Below, piece by piece: positions 1 to 10,770 of a stretch of 64,000 nucleotides of DNA. The DNA is from Polaribacter batillariae (lineage in GTDB: Bacteria > Bacteroidota > Bacteroidia > Flavobacteriales > Flavobacteriaceae). Numbering within the stretch: the first letter of the stretch is position 1; every line of letters starts with the position of its first letter. Under the pieces are notes generated by a model, which was not told where the DNA came from, ran no database searches, and saw only the letters and a list, made by a program, of their open reading frames with translations. The stretch is taken from NCBI RefSeq assembly GCF_017498485.1, contig NZ_CP071795.1, forward strand, positions 1,178,001-1,242,000. Reading direction: 5' to 3'. The position numbers and the translations under genes are program-made.

Positions 1-974
1 ACGAAAAAGGATCTTTTACAGGAGCAACACAAGACAGAAAAGGCTATTTTGAAGTTGCAGATGGTGGAACTATTTTTTTGGATGAAGTGGGAGAGTTACC
101 ATTAACCACTCAAGTAAGATTGCTAAGGGTTTTAGAAAACGGTGAATTTATAAAAGTAGGTTCTTCAACCACACAAAAAACAAATGTTAGAATTGTTGCT
201 GCAACCAATGTTAACATGCAACAAGCAATCGAAAAAGAACGCTTTAGAGAAGATTTGTATTATCGATTAAGCACTGTAGAAATTCATCTACCAGCTTTAA
301 GAGAACGCAATGAAGATATTCATTTATTGTTTCGAAAATTTGCTTCAGATTTTGCTCAAAAATACAGAATGCCTTCTATTCGATTAGACGAAAGTGCTGT
401 AAAAGAACTGCTTGGCTATCGATTTCCAGGAAATATTCGTCAATTAAAAAATTTAGCAGAACAAATTTCTGTAATCGAAGAAGGTAGAAATATTACAGGC
501 GAAAAATTAAAACAATACTTACCCGATAATTCTGGCCATTTACCCGCAATTATTGGCGGTAAAAAAGAAAGCGATTTTTCTTCTGAAAGAGATATAATGT
601 ACAAAATACTCTTTGACATGCGTAACGACATCAACGATTTAAAGAAATTAACTTTAGATTTGATGAAAAAAAATGGTAATATTGAAGAAATCGAAGAAGA
701 AAACCATCATTTATTAGAAAAAATTTACAGCGATAAAGAATTAAAAGAACACAATATCGAAGTTTTAAATATTCCACAAACATCACCCTCTAAAAAAGGG
801 TATGATTTTATTGAGACCATAGAAGAAGACGAGAGTTTATCTTTGCAAGACAAAGAAATAGAAATGATTAAAAAATCTTTAGAAAAAAACAACAATAAAC
901 GTAAATTAGCCGCTAAAGAATTAGGCATCTCAGAAAGAACACTTTACAGAAAAATTAAACAATACGATTTATAA
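1..974 (+). CDS. Sigma-54-dependent transcriptional activator (5' end missing)
   Basis: The reading frame is open from base 3, so the N-terminus lies outside the window. The first visible residues read EKGSFTGA, the L1-loop motif (usually GAFTGA) by which AAA+ enhancer-binding proteins contact sigma-54. Walker B ([10 protein letters not shown]) and the sensor region ([23 protein letters not shown]) follow. After an acidic linker, the C-terminus holds a Fis-type helix-turn-helix ([20 protein letters not shown]). The protein would hydrolyse ATP to open sigma-54 promoters. It lies 54 nt upstream of lptE on the same strand. The missing N-terminus hides whether a receiver domain is present. Confidence 0.95.
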   Translation, partial: EKGSFTGATQDRKGYFEVADGGTIFLDEVGELPLTTQVRLLRVLENGEFIKVGSSTTQKTNVRIVAATNVNMQQAIEKERFREDLYYRLSTVEIHLPALRERNEDIHLLFRKFASDFAQKYRMPSIRLDESAVKELLGYRFPGNIRQLKNLAEQISVIEEGRNITGEKLKQYLPDNSGHLPAIIGGKKESDFSSERDIMYKILFDMRNDINDLKKLTLDLMKKNGNIEEIEEENHHLLEKIYSDKELKEHNIEVLNIPQTSPSKKGYDFIETIEEDESLSLQDKEIEMIKKSLEKNNNKRKLAAKELGISERTLYRKIKQYDL

Positions 975-1028
975 ATTTAAAGTCAATTGAACTTTAAACT
1001 TTGAATATTAAATCTAGAATACATCAAC

Positions 1029-1535
1029 ATGAAAAAACTCCTTTATATATCAACTTTTATAGTTAGCTCGCTACTATTTATTTCTTGCGGAATTTATAGT
1101 TTTACAGGAGGTGACGTAGGTAATGCAAAAACTATACAGGTAGATTATTTTCAGAACCAAGCACAGTTAATAGAACCCGAATTAAGTCAGCAATTTACAC
1201 AAGAATTACAAGACTTATTTACGCGTCAAACAAATTTAACTTTAACTTCTTCTAATGGAGATTTGTATTTTAGTGGAGAAATTACAAGTTATAGAATAAC
1301 ACCAATGAGTGCTACTTCTAATCAAACAGCAGCACAAAATAGGCTAACAATTTCTGTAAATGTACGCTATGTAAACAAATTAGATGAGAAGAAAAATTTC
1401 GAACAACAGTTTTCTTTTTATTCCGATTACCCTGCAACATCTCAATTAACTGGAGGAGTAAAAGAGACCGCTTTTAAAGAAATTTTAGAAAGAATTACAC
1501 AAGATATTTTTAATGCTTCTGTTGGAAAATGGTAG
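1029..1535 (+). CDS. lptE: LptE-family LPS-assembly lipoprotein
   Basis: 168 residues. An N-terminal signal peptide ends in a lipobox (LLFISC, Cys20), so the mature protein should be lipidated. The pattern GIYSFTGG, then a conserved NQAQLIEPELSQQFTQEL segment and a beta-rich remainder, is that of the Bacteroidota LptE family, which plugs the LptD barrel and helps insert lipopolysaccharide into the outer membrane. It follows the sigma-54 activator and precedes a TPR gene and secG on the same strand, a run consistent with a cell-envelope/export operon. Confidence 0.88.
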   Translation: MKKLLYISTFIVSSLLFISCGIYSFTGGDVGNAKTIQVDYFQNQAQLIEPELSQQFTQELQDLFTRQTNLTLTSSNGDLYFSGEITSYRITPMSATSNQTAAQNRLTISVNVRYVNKLDEKKNFEQQFSFYSDYPATSQLTGGVKETAFKEILERITQDIFNASVGKW

Positions 1536-1568
1536 TTTTTAAAGTATAGAGTAAAACAAAATTTAAAC

Positions 1569-2344
1569 TTGAAAAAAGAAGTATTTTTAGACCTATTAGA
1601 GAATAAAGTAAAAATTCGGCAATTAGAAACTGTCGAATTAAAATCTGTTGTCGAAAAATATCCGTTTTTTCAAGCAGCAAGGGCCTTATATTTAAAAGGA
1701 TTAAAAAACCAAGATAGCTTTAAATACAACAACGAGTTAAAAATTACTGCAGGCTACACAACAGACAGAACAGTATTGTTTAATTACATTACCGCTTCTA
1801 ATTTTAGTTCGCAGCAAGAAAATATTCATCAACAAATTTCAAAAAAAATTTCTAAAGAAACTCTCGAAGAAAATGCTGTCTTAAAAGATAAAGAAAACAT
1901 TTCTACAACCAAAGAAAAAACGGTTTCAGAAATTAAAGTTGTAGAAGAAACTTTAAAAATTGGCAAACCGATTGCTTTTTCTGCAGATGAAAATCATTCA
2001 TTCAACCAATGGTTACAACTTTCAACAAAAAAACCAATTGTTCGAAAAGAAAAAAACGCAGTAAAAAAACTTCTTAAAAAGAAGAATTAATAGAGAAATT
2101 TATACAAAACAATCCTAAAATAGAAGCGCTTCCAAAAGATAAAAAAATCGTTGTTCCTATTACTAAAAACGAGCAAGATGCTGCTCTTATGACAGAGACT
2201 TTGGCAAAAGTTTATTTAGAACAAAAGAAGTTTAACAATGCCATACAAGCTTATAGAATTTTAAGTTTGAAATATCCAGAAAAAAGTGGTTTCTTTGCAG
2301 ACCAAATTAAAAGAATACAAATTTTACAAAAAAATAAATTATGA
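1569..2344 (+). pseudogene. TPR-like protein upstream of secG, frameshifted
   Basis: Translation from a TTG start at 1569 stops at 2088-2090 after 173 codons. The -1 frame then continues without a stop from about 2078 to TGA at 2342-2344 and encodes a tetratricopeptide-like tail (LAKVYLEQKKFNNAIQAY followed by LSLKYPEKSGFFADQ). Restoring one A in the A5 run at 2076-2080 joins the frames as LLKKEELIEKFI and gives a protein of about 258 residues. The rejoined stop overlaps the secG start (ATGA), which indicates translational coupling in the intact gene. The missing base could be a read error, a real mutation, or slippage at the AAAAAG tract. Confidence 0.8.
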
Positions 2345-2673
2345 GTTATACAGCTTTTTTAATTCTAATTTTAATTATTGCAGTCGCTTTAATTTTAATT
2401 GTTATGGTACAAAACCCTAAAGGTGGAGGATTGTCTTCTTCTTTTGGTGGAGGTGGAGCACAATCTTTAGGAGGTGTGCAAAACACTAATAAATTTTTAG
2501 ACAACACAACTTGGACTTTAGCCATTGCAATGTTCGCTTTAATTTTATTAGCAAATGTAGCCATACCACGAGGTGGTGAAGAAAACTTTAAATTAGACAA
2601 TACTTTAGATGGTATAGAAAGCACAACTCCAGCCCCAACAAACCCAACAACAAATAAAAATGATAGCTTGTAA
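2341..2673 (+). CDS. secG: Protein-export membrane protein SecG
   Basis: 110 residues with the SecG layout: a first membrane helix (about 4-22), the conserved cytoplasmic loop MVQNPKGGGLSSSFGGGGAQ, a second helix (about 58-75) and a polar tail rich in Thr, Pro and Asn. SecG assists the SecYE translocon during preprotein export. The start overlaps the stop of the preceding TPR reading frame by ATGA. A strong terminator follows at 2694-2731. Confidence 0.95.
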   Translation: MSYTAFLILILIIAVALILIVMVQNPKGGGLSSSFGGGGAQSLGGVQNTNKFLDNTTWTLAIAMFALILLANVAIPRGGEENFKLDNTLDGIESTTPAPTNPTTNKNDSL

Positions 2674-2693
2674 TAACTGTCGATAAATAATTT

Positions 2694-2731
2694 AAAATGC
2701 CAATGTGAATGACACGTTGGCATTTTTTTTA
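2694..2731 (+). terminator. Rho-independent terminator after secG
   Basis: A stem AAAATGCCAA / TTGGCATTTT encloses a 13-nt loop and is followed by a T run. It separates the lptE-secG transcript from groES. Confidence 0.85.
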
Positions 2732-2767
2732 TGCTATAATTTACTAAAAAATCTATACAGCGAAAAA

Positions 2768-2804
2768 TTGGCAGTTTTCTTGTAATGGCATAATTTCTGC
2801 CATT
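2768..2804 (+). promoter_or_regulatory. Candidate groESL promoter and inverted repeat
   Basis: Two readings are possible. A flavobacterial promoter would be TTG (2768-2770), 20 nt, then TAATTTCT (2791-2798), a weak match to TAnnTTTG. The inverted repeat AATGGCA-N7-TGCCATT (2784-2804) also places GG and GC exactly ten bases apart, the -24/-12 geometry of sigma-54 promoters. Either would start transcription about 40-50 nt before the groES ATG. Confidence 0.45.
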
Positions 2805-2851
2805 GCTATAACCATAAAAAATTATTTAATTAATCAAAAAAAAAATAAAAA

Positions 2852-3127
2852 ATGGGATTAAACATTAAACCTTTAGCAGACAGAGTTCTTGTAGAACCTG
2901 CTCCAGCAGAAACAAAAACAGCGTCTGGATTAATTATACCAGATAATGCAAAAGAAAAACCACAACAAGGAACTGTTGTAGCCATTGGTAATGGCAAAAT
3001 AGACGAGCCTTTAACTGTAAAAGTTGGCGACACTGTTTTGTATAGCAAATATGGGGGTACAGACTTAAAATTAGAAGGAAAGGATTATTTAATGATGCGC
3101 GAATCTGATATTTTAGCTATTATTTAG
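2852..3127 (+). CDS. groES: Co-chaperonin GroES
   Basis: 91 residues, the normal length for GroES. It opens with [14 protein letters not shown] and contains the mobile loop with [18 protein letters not shown] that docks on GroEL. It forms the heptameric lid of the chaperonin folding chamber. groEL follows 130 nt downstream on the same strand. The spacer is longer than usual and holds a small palindrome. Confidence 0.98.
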   Translation: MGLNIKPLADRVLVEPAPAETKTASGLIIPDNAKEKPQQGTVVAIGNGKIDEPLTVKVGDTVLYSKYGGTDLKLEGKDYLMMRESDILAII

Positions 3128-3197
3128 TAATTCTTCAGTAGAGAGTTACAATAGACAACTGTTATTCCTGCACAGGCAGAACTCTCTATATAAATAA

Positions 3198-4892
<1,695 letters not shown>

Positions 4893-4990
4893 GCAACGAA
4901 TCGTTGCAGATAAATTATTTTACTCTTTTGTTTAATAATTTATTTTCTTTCACTTTTGTCATTTCGACTTTATGGAGAAATCTCAAATAT

Positions 4991-5030
4991 AAAAAAATCC
5001 GTTAGAAATTTATTTCTAACGGATTTTTTA
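4991..5030. terminator. Bidirectional terminator between groEL and the gene at 5045
   Basis: A long perfect stem (AATCCGTTAGAAAT / ATTTCTAACGGATT) has a 2-nt loop, A-rich on the left and T-rich on the right. It can serve groEL (+) and the convergent gene (-). Confidence 0.9.
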
Positions 5031-5044
5031 TATAATACCATTAA

Positions 5045-5449
5045 TTAACCCCGAGAACAAATGGCATCCCAAGTTGTCCAAAACTGTGCATTTACGCCTC
5101 CAAGCAATGGCTTTTCATTGGCTACAATTCCTACAAAAGAAGCACAATTAGAATTGCATCCAATAACGTTTTCGCTTCCTGCTTGTGCAGGAATATTTAC
5201 TCTTGTTGGAGGATTTGTAGAATGATTTAGGGCTGTTAATTCAATAGTAAAATTACCTGAAAGATTTGGAGTTTTAATTTGCTTTGTAGGGTTTTCGGAA
5301 GTAATAGAGTCGCTCCAATTCCCTTGAGAAAATTTTACTTGCCATCCTTTTACAACATCTACAGTATTGTTTTGTGGCGACAAATACACCCAAAATTGTG
5401 CTCCTCCACCAAGTTTCATCTCGCTTTCTATGTTTGCTAATCCTGCCAT
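5045..5449 (-). CDS. Hypothetical 134-residue protein
   Basis: I do not recognise a family. The protein starts MAGLANIESEMKLGGG, has no signal peptide or membrane helix, and looks beta-rich (FWVYLSP, GWQVKFSQGNW, NFTIELTAL). Near the C-terminus are three Cys in CNSNC and DAIC, and the WTTWDAICSRG end is distinctive. A copy of the TTCCTGC palindrome is embedded in frame (about 5174-5191), encoding part of IPAQAGSEN. The gene stands alone, ending on the terminator shared with groEL. It may be an accessory gene. Confidence 0.6.
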   Translation of the reverse strand: MAGLANIESEMKLGGGAQFWVYLSPQNNTVDVVKGWQVKFSQGNWSDSITSENPTKQIKTPNLSGNFTIELTALNHSTNPPTRVNIPAQAGSENVIGCNSNCASFVGIVANEKPLLGGVNAQFWTTWDAICSRG

Positions 5450-5804
5450 AATTAATTGTTTTTTAATGTCTCTTACTCTTTGATAGGTTTTTCAGAAATC
5501 ACCTTTATTATTAAAAGATAAATCTCTAAAAAAATCTCACAAAAATTTAGAGTGATATTACCAATTTATAGAAACAAGTATTTATACTCAAACAAAAAGA
5601 AGCTGTCTCGAAAGCATTAAAACTTGTCATTTCGACGGTAATGGAGAAATCTTATTTGTTGAATTTTAATATTTTAGATTTTTCGATAACTTCGTTAGCT
5701 ACTTTCAATCAAAATATATTTTGATTTTAGTAATGCTTAAAATAACAGTTAAATTTACTTTTGTGACAGCCTCGTTATTTAGTCTTTTAAAAAAGATAAG
5801 TACG
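5450..5804. other. Gene-free stretch with a MITE-like element
   Basis: 5450-5598 is AT-rich with nothing recognisable beyond the presumed promoter region of the small gene. 5599-5773 is the first copy of repeat family A, listed separately. 5774-5804 leads to the glyQS stop codon. Confidence 0.6.
5599..5773 (+). mobile_element. MITE-like repeat family A, copy 1 (175 bp)
   Basis: The ends form an imperfect terminal inverted repeat: GAAGCTGTCTCGAAAG on the left, and on the right the complement of GAGGCTGTCACAAAAG. There is no coding capacity. The inside carries the TCATTTCGAC-TGGAGAAATCT motif that also occurs alone elsewhere in the window. Near-identical copies are at 17599-17773 (inverted) and 31558-31772. 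The termini resemble those of some IS5/IS1182-type elements (from memory). It starts 32 nt beyond the glyQS stop. Confidence 0.8.
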
Positions 5805-7346
5805 CTACATTTTCTGCAACCAAGTTTTTACATCTACTGCTTGCTTTATAATCTCTTTTAAATCGGCAATTGCCACACGTTTTTGCTCCATGGTATCTCT
5901 ATGACGAATCGTTACAGAATTATCTTCTAAAGTATCGTGATCTACAGTAATACAAAAAGGTGTACCTGCTGCATCTTGTCTTCTATAACGTTTGCCTACT
6001 GCATCTTTTTCATCATAAAACACATTAAAATCCCATTTTAAATCGTCTATAATTTTACGCGCAACTTCTGGCAAACCATCTTTTTTAACCAGCGGAAAAA
6101 TGGCTGCTTTTACTGGTGCTAACACTGCTGGTAGCTTTAAAACAGTTCTTGTAGTTCCGTTTTCTAAAGCTTCTTCTTGTAGAGAATTCGAAAAAACGGC
6201 TAAAAACATTCTGTCTAAACCAATAGAAGTTTCTACAACATAAGGTACGTAGCTTTTGTTTTCTTCGTGATCGAAATATTGCAATTTCTTTCCCGAATAT
6301 TTTTCGTGTGCTTTTAGATCGAAGTCTGTTCTGGAGTGAATTCCTTCTAGTTCTTTAAATCCGAAAGGAAACTTAAACTCAATATCTGCAGCAGCATCTG
6401 CGTAATGTGCTAATTTATCATGGTCGTGAAAACGGTAATTCTCTGCCCCCATTCCTAATGATAAATGCCACTTTAAACGTGTTTCTTTCCATTGGTTATA
6501 CCATTCTTTTTGGGTACCTGGTTTTACAAAAAATTGCATTTCCATTTGTTCGAACTCACGCATTCTAAAAATAAATTGTCTTGCAACAATCTCATTTCTA
6601 AAGGCTTTACCTGTTTGTGCAATTCCGAAAGGAATTTTCATTCTTCCTGTTTTTTGTACATTTAAGAAATTCACAAAAATACCTTGTGCAGTTTCAGGTC
6701 GCAAATATACTTGGGTCGCGTTTTCTGCGGAAGCGCCAATTTGGGTGCCAAACATTAGGTTAAATTGCTTTACTTCTGTCCAATTTTTTGAACCAGAAAC
6801 AGGGCAACCAATACCTAAATCGATAATTAATTGTCTAAAACCAACCAAATCGCTTTCTTCTTGAACTTTGGTTAACTTTTCAGTTATCTCATCCATTTGT
6901 TTTTGACGACGCAAAACATTCGGATTTGTACTTCTGAATTCATCTTCATTAAAAGCATCTCCAAAACGTTTTTTTGCTTTATCTACATCTTTTTGAATTT
7001 TCTCAGAAATTTTCTCTCTAAAATCTTCTACTAAAACATCGGCTCTATAACGTTTTTTAGAATCTTTATTATCTATTAAAGGGTCGTTAAAAGCATCTAC
7101 ATGGCCAGAGGCTTTCCATGTGGTTGGATGCATTAAAATTGCTGCATCTATACCCACAATATTCTCGTGCATTTGCACCATTGCTTTCCACCAATAATCT
7201 CTTATGTTTTTCTTTAACTCGGCTCCATTTTGGGCATAGTCGTAAACGGCACTTAATCCGTCGTAAATTTCGCTCGACTGAAATACATAACCATATTCCT
7301 TCGCATGCGATAATACCTTTTTAAATTGATCTTCTTGTTTTGCCAT
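5805..7346 (-). CDS. glyQS: Glycyl-tRNA synthetase (alpha2 type)
   Basis: 513 residues, the usual length for the dimeric bacterial/eukaryal-type GlyRS. Class II signatures are visible: motif 2 around FRNEIVARQFIFRMREFEQ, the YLRPETAQGIFVNF segment that forms the glycine/ATP pocket, and motif 3 VETSIGLDRMFLAVF, followed by an anticodon-binding domain. The enzyme charges tRNA-Gly. A near-perfect flavobacterial promoter sits directly upstream, so the mRNA leader is very short. Confidence 0.98.
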   Translation of the reverse strand: MAKQEDQFKKVLSHAKEYGYVFQSSEIYDGLSAVYDYAQNGAELKKNIRDYWWKAMVQMHENIVGIDAAILMHPTTWKASGHVDAFNDPLIDNKDSKKRYRADVLVEDFREKISEKIQKDVDKAKKRFGDAFNEDEFRSTNPNVLRRQKQMDEITEKLTKVQEESDLVGFRQLIIDLGIGCPVSGSKNWTEVKQFNLMFGTQIGASAENATQVYLRPETAQGIFVNFLNVQKTGRMKIPFGIAQTGKAFRNEIVARQFIFRMREFEQMEMQFFVKPGTQKEWYNQWKETRLKWHLSLGMGAENYRFHDHDKLAHYADAAADIEFKFPFGFKELEGIHSRTDFDLKAHEKYSGKKLQYFDHEENKSYVPYVVETSIGLDRMFLAVFSNSLQEEALENGTTRTVLKLPAVLAPVKAAIFPLVKKDGLPEVARKIIDDLKWDFNVFYDEKDAVGKRYRRQDAAGTPFCITVDHDTLEDNSVTIRHRDTMEQKRVAIADLKEIIKQAVDVKTWLQKM

Positions 7347-7354
7347 AATGCCGA

Positions 7355-7383
7355 CAAAGATACACGTTTACAGAAATTTTCAA
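7355..7383 (-). promoter_or_regulatory. glyQS promoter
   Basis: On the minus strand TTG is followed after 18 nt by TATCTTTG, a full match to the Bacteroidota TTG/TAnnTTTG consensus. The -7 box ends 9 nt before the ATG, so the transcript is nearly leaderless. Confidence 0.85.
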
Positions 7384-7497
7384 CAAAAAAATAAGGAGTT
7401 TTTAACATCAAAATCGCATCGGTTTTTTATCATTTCTAAAATCTTTACACGAAATAATTTTTTTATAGTATCTTTAAATTGAATCATTTATTTAAAA

Positions 7498-8193
7498 ATG
7501 AAAATATTAACGGATTTTTTTCAACTTTTTTACCCTAGACTGTGTGCGAACTGCGATGCTCTATTAATTAAAAACGAACCTATTTTATGTACGTTTTGCA
7601 GACACGATTTACCGCTTACAAACTTCGATAGTTATAAAGAAAATAAAGTTGCAAAGATATTTTATGGAAGAATTGCTATAGAAAAAGCCTATTCATTATT
7701 ATTTTATAGAAAAGACGGTATTTCCAAAAAACTAATTCATGCATTAAAATACAAAGGAAATGAGAATATTGGTATTTTCTTTGGAAATTGGTTGGGCGAA
7801 ATGTTAAAAGAAAACAAAAAATTTAGTGACATAGACTGTATTATTCCTGTACCTCTTCATCCTAAAAAAAAGCGTCTAAGAGGTTACAATCAAGTTAGCA
7901 AATTTGGAGAAACCATTGGCAAACACCTTCAAATTCCATTTAACGAACATCTTTTAAAGAGAATTTCATCATCAAAAACACAAACCTTAAAATCTCGTTT
8001 TGAGAGGTTTACAAATAACGACACTAAATTTCTTTTAACAGATTATACTTCGTTAAAAAACAAACACATTTTAGTTGTAGATGATGTTGTTACCACTGGA
8101 GCGACTTTAGAAGCGTGTGCAAAAGAACTTCAAAAAACAGAAAATATTAAAATTAGCTTTTTAACAATTGGTTATACCGAGTTAAATTTATAA
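7498..8193 (+). CDS. comF: ComF-family amidophosphoribosyltransferase-like protein
   Basis: 231 residues. The N-terminus has a four-Cys zinc-binding pattern (CANC and CTFC) and the C-terminal half a type I phosphoribosyltransferase fold with the PRPP loop VVDDVVTTGATLEA. The middle motif CIIPVPLHPKKKRLRGYNQ is typical of ComF. ComF is needed for DNA uptake in naturally competent bacteria. The next gene starts 47 nt downstream on the same strand. Confidence 0.92.
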   Translation: MKILTDFFQLFYPRLCANCDALLIKNEPILCTFCRHDLPLTNFDSYKENKVAKIFYGRIAIEKAYSLLFYRKDGISKKLIHALKYKGNENIGIFFGNWLGEMLKENKKFSDIDCIIPVPLHPKKKRLRGYNQVSKFGETIGKHLQIPFNEHLLKRISSSKTQTLKSRFERFTNNDTKFLLTDYTSLKNKHILVVDDVVTTGATLEACAKELQKTENIKISFLTIGYTELNL

Positions 8194-8240
8194 TTTTTAA
8201 GTAAAAAATAAATTGTTAATTTGTATAAAATTTACTGTTT

Positions 8241-9851
8241 GTGAAATTCTCTAAAAATCTTATTTTACTAATTGTTTTTGCAGTTTTAATTAGTAGCTGT
8301 GCAAAAACAGGAAGGCCAGATGGTGGTCCAAAAGACGAAGATGCCCCTTTGTTTGTAACTGCAAACCCACCTTATGAATCTATTAATTTTAAAGGAAAAG
8401 AAATAAAATTATATTTTAATGAGTTTGTAAAATTAAAAGACTTAAATAAACAATTGGTGGTTTCTCCTCCTTTAAAAAACCCACTGATAATAAGTCCACA
8501 AGGTACAGCTAGTAAATTTTTAAAAATCGAAATTTTAGATACATTAACAACCAATACTACCTATATATTTAACTTTGGAAATGCTGTTGAAGACAATAAT
8601 GAAAGTAATGTTTTAGAGGGTTTTAAATACGTGTTTTCTACAGGAACCTATATCGATTCTCTTAAAATATTTGGAGAAGTACAAGATGCTTTTTTAAGAG
8701 AAAAACCCAAAAGAACAAATATTGTTTTGTATAAAATAGACAGCACTTATACAGATTCTCTTATTTATAAGAAAAAACCAAATTATGTAACATCTGCATT
8801 AGATACTACCAAATTTAATTTTAGCAATCTTAAAGAAGGCAAATATCGATTAATTGCATTACAAGAAAACTCTAGCGATTATCTTTTTAATCCGAAATTA
8901 GATAAAATAGGGTTTTATAACGATACGATTTCTTTGCCTAGAGACAGCATTCTTTCGAAACCTATTATTCTTTTTAAAGAAATTCAGCCTTATCAATTTA
9001 GGCGAGGAAAAGAAATTACCAAAGGCAAAATTCAGTTTGGTTACAATGGAAAAATAAAAGATTTAAAAGTAAATTTATTATCGAAAGTTCCAGATTCTTT
9101 TAAAAGTGTTTCTCGTTTCGAAAAAGATAAAGATACCCTTAACTATTGGTTTACGCCCATTGATGTAGATTCGTTAAACTTTACAGTTACCAACGACATT
9201 TTTATCGATACAGTAACGGTTAGATTAAGAAAAAAAAAGATAGATTCTTTATCTGTAAGCTTTCCTTCAAATAAGTTGTTGCATTTTAGAGATACTTTGT
9301 TTCTTAAAAGCAATAATCCTATCACAGCGATAGATACCAGTAAAATTTCTTTAATAGATGCAGACACTTTAAGGATTCCTTTTAATATTTTTAACTCAAA
9401 AAAAGAAAATAAATTAGGCTTTATTTTTGAAAAAAAACAAAAAAGTGCTTACAATTTAAAATTGTTACCAAACGCTATAACCGATATTTACGAAACAACA
9501 ATAGATACTTTAAGGTTTAGTTTTAAAACACAAGAAATAGAAGACTATGGAAAAATAACCCTAAACGTAGAAAATTCTAAAAACGAAAACTTAATCATTG
9601 ATTTAATCTCTATCAAAGAAAAAAATAAAATTATAGAAAGACGTTACATAAGTAGCTCCGAAAGCTTAGTTTTCGACTTATTAGAACCCAAATCTTATGC
9701 TTTTAGAGCAATTATAGACCGTAATAAAAACAATTTCTGGGACACAGGTAACTACCTAGAAATGAAGCAACCAGAAAAAATTATTTATTTTAAAACCCAA
9801 ATAGATTTACGAGCAAACAACTATGTTTTCGAAACGTTTTTTGTAAATTAA
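8241..9851 (+). CDS. Ig-like-domain lipoprotein
   Basis: 536 residues from a GTG start. A signal peptide ends in the lipobox AVLISSC (Cys20), followed by KTGRPDGGPKDEDAP, a flexible post-lipobox segment common in Bacteroidota surface lipoproteins. Residues about 35-130 resemble the bacterial Ig-like (Big_5/SbsA-type) domain: PLFVTANPPYESINF, LYFNEFVKL, NTTYIFNFGNAVEDNNE. The rest is beta-rich repeat-like sequence. The function is unknown; it is probably an outer-membrane-anchored surface protein. It follows comF closely. Confidence 0.8.
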   Translation: MKFSKNLILLIVFAVLISSCAKTGRPDGGPKDEDAPLFVTANPPYESINFKGKEIKLYFNEFVKLKDLNKQLVVSPPLKNPLIISPQGTASKFLKIEILDTLTTNTTYIFNFGNAVEDNNESNVLEGFKYVFSTGTYIDSLKIFGEVQDAFLREKPKRTNIVLYKIDSTYTDSLIYKKKPNYVTSALDTTKFNFSNLKEGKYRLIALQENSSDYLFNPKLDKIGFYNDTISLPRDSILSKPIILFKEIQPYQFRRGKEITKGKIQFGYNGKIKDLKVNLLSKVPDSFKSVSRFEKDKDTLNYWFTPIDVDSLNFTVTNDIFIDTVTVRLRKKKIDSLSVSFPSNKLLHFRDTLFLKSNNPITAIDTSKISLIDADTLRIPFNIFNSKKENKLGFIFEKKQKSAYNLKLLPNAITDIYETTIDTLRFSFKTQEIEDYGKITLNVENSKNENLIIDLISIKEKNKIIERRYISSSESLVFDLLEPKSYAFRAIIDRNKNNFWDTGNYLEMKQPEKIIYFKTQIDLRANNYVFETFFVN

Positions 9852-9882
9852 TTTTAATATCGTAAAATTACTTATTTTTTTA

Positions 9883-9890
9883 TATATTTG
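9883..9890 (+). promoter_or_regulatory. -7 box for the gene at 9916
   Basis: TATATTTG matches TAnnTTTG exactly and lies 25 nt before the TTG start codon. No clear TTG -33 element was found. Confidence 0.5.
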
Positions 9891-9915
9891 CCACTTTACT
9901 TAAGACCCCTAAATC

Positions 9916-10707
9916 TTGAAAAACCCCTTAACAATTCTATTTGTAATTGTTTTTTTTCTAGAAATAAAGGCTCAACATTACACACACGATATTGGTGGTT
10001 TTGTGGGCTCTACTAGTTTACAAACCGATTATGGAGAGAGAAACCATTTTGGCAGCGAATTAAACAACCAAGGTATGTCGTTCTCAGTGGCACATTACCT
10101 TAGTTTCTACAACAGAACCTTACGTTGGGATCCTAACAACGTTTTACACAATCACTTGATGGTAAAAACCAGCTTGCAGTATTTGAGTAAAACAAAATTA
10201 AAACATCATGGAATTTATGCTTCTAAGCAAAGTTTTGCTGGAGAACAATTAAGAGCCATGAAAGGAACAGTAAGAATGTTAAATGTTGGTGTGCATTTAG
10301 AATACTTTTTACACCCATTAGAAGAGTTTGTATATCCATATTCCGATATTGCTTTCAATCCTTTTTTTACCTTCGGATTTCAATACTCTTTCTTTAACAA
10401 TACACTCACTTCCGATTTAGGAGACTGGCAAAACGATATTTCTGTACTTCCAGAAAAATATCGAAATAATGGACATGTAGATGTTGGCGCGAATGAATCT
10501 TTCGTTTTTTCTATAGGACTTGGAACTCGATATAAATTGACAGAAAAATTAGATTTGGCTGCACAGTTTAACTATCAATATTTCTTTTCTGATAAAGTAG
10601 ATGGGTTGCAAGCCGAAGTTTTTGAAAACAAAAATAACGAGTGGGCATTTAACCTTCAAGTTGGTTTGATATATCACTTGAACTTTAGTTTGCCATTATT
10701 TTATTAA
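9916..10707 (+). CDS. Outer-membrane beta-barrel protein (THC0290_0291-like)
   Basis: 263 residues from a TTG start. A signal peptide (ILFVIVFFLEIKAQ) is followed by alternating hydrophobic strands and a C-terminus of barrel type (NLQVGLIYHLNFSLPLFY). The opening HDIGGFVGSTSLQTDYGER resembles the flavobacterial family annotated THC0290_0291, recalled from memory. The role is unknown; it is probably an outer-membrane protein. The last 130 bp or so are duplicated just downstream. Confidence 0.75.
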   Translation: MKNPLTILFVIVFFLEIKAQHYTHDIGGFVGSTSLQTDYGERNHFGSELNNQGMSFSVAHYLSFYNRTLRWDPNNVLHNHLMVKTSLQYLSKTKLKHHGIYASKQSFAGEQLRAMKGTVRMLNVGVHLEYFLHPLEEFVYPYSDIAFNPFFTFGFQYSFFNNTLTSDLGDWQNDISVLPEKYRNNGHVDVGANESFVFSIGLGTRYKLTEKLDLAAQFNYQYFFSDKVDGLQAEVFENKNNEWAFNLQVGLIYHLNFSLPLFY

Positions 10708-10712
10708 TATTT

Positions 10713-10735
10713 GCTTTTTTTTCAATAAAAAAAGC
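10713..10735. terminator. Weak hairpin after the barrel gene
   Basis: GCTTTTTTTT and AAAAAAAGC form an A/T stem around a small loop. A second, diverged copy is part of the downstream duplication. Confidence 0.4.
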
Positions 10736-10770
10736 ACCTTTAAGAGAAGAAGAAATCACAAGATTTTAAG

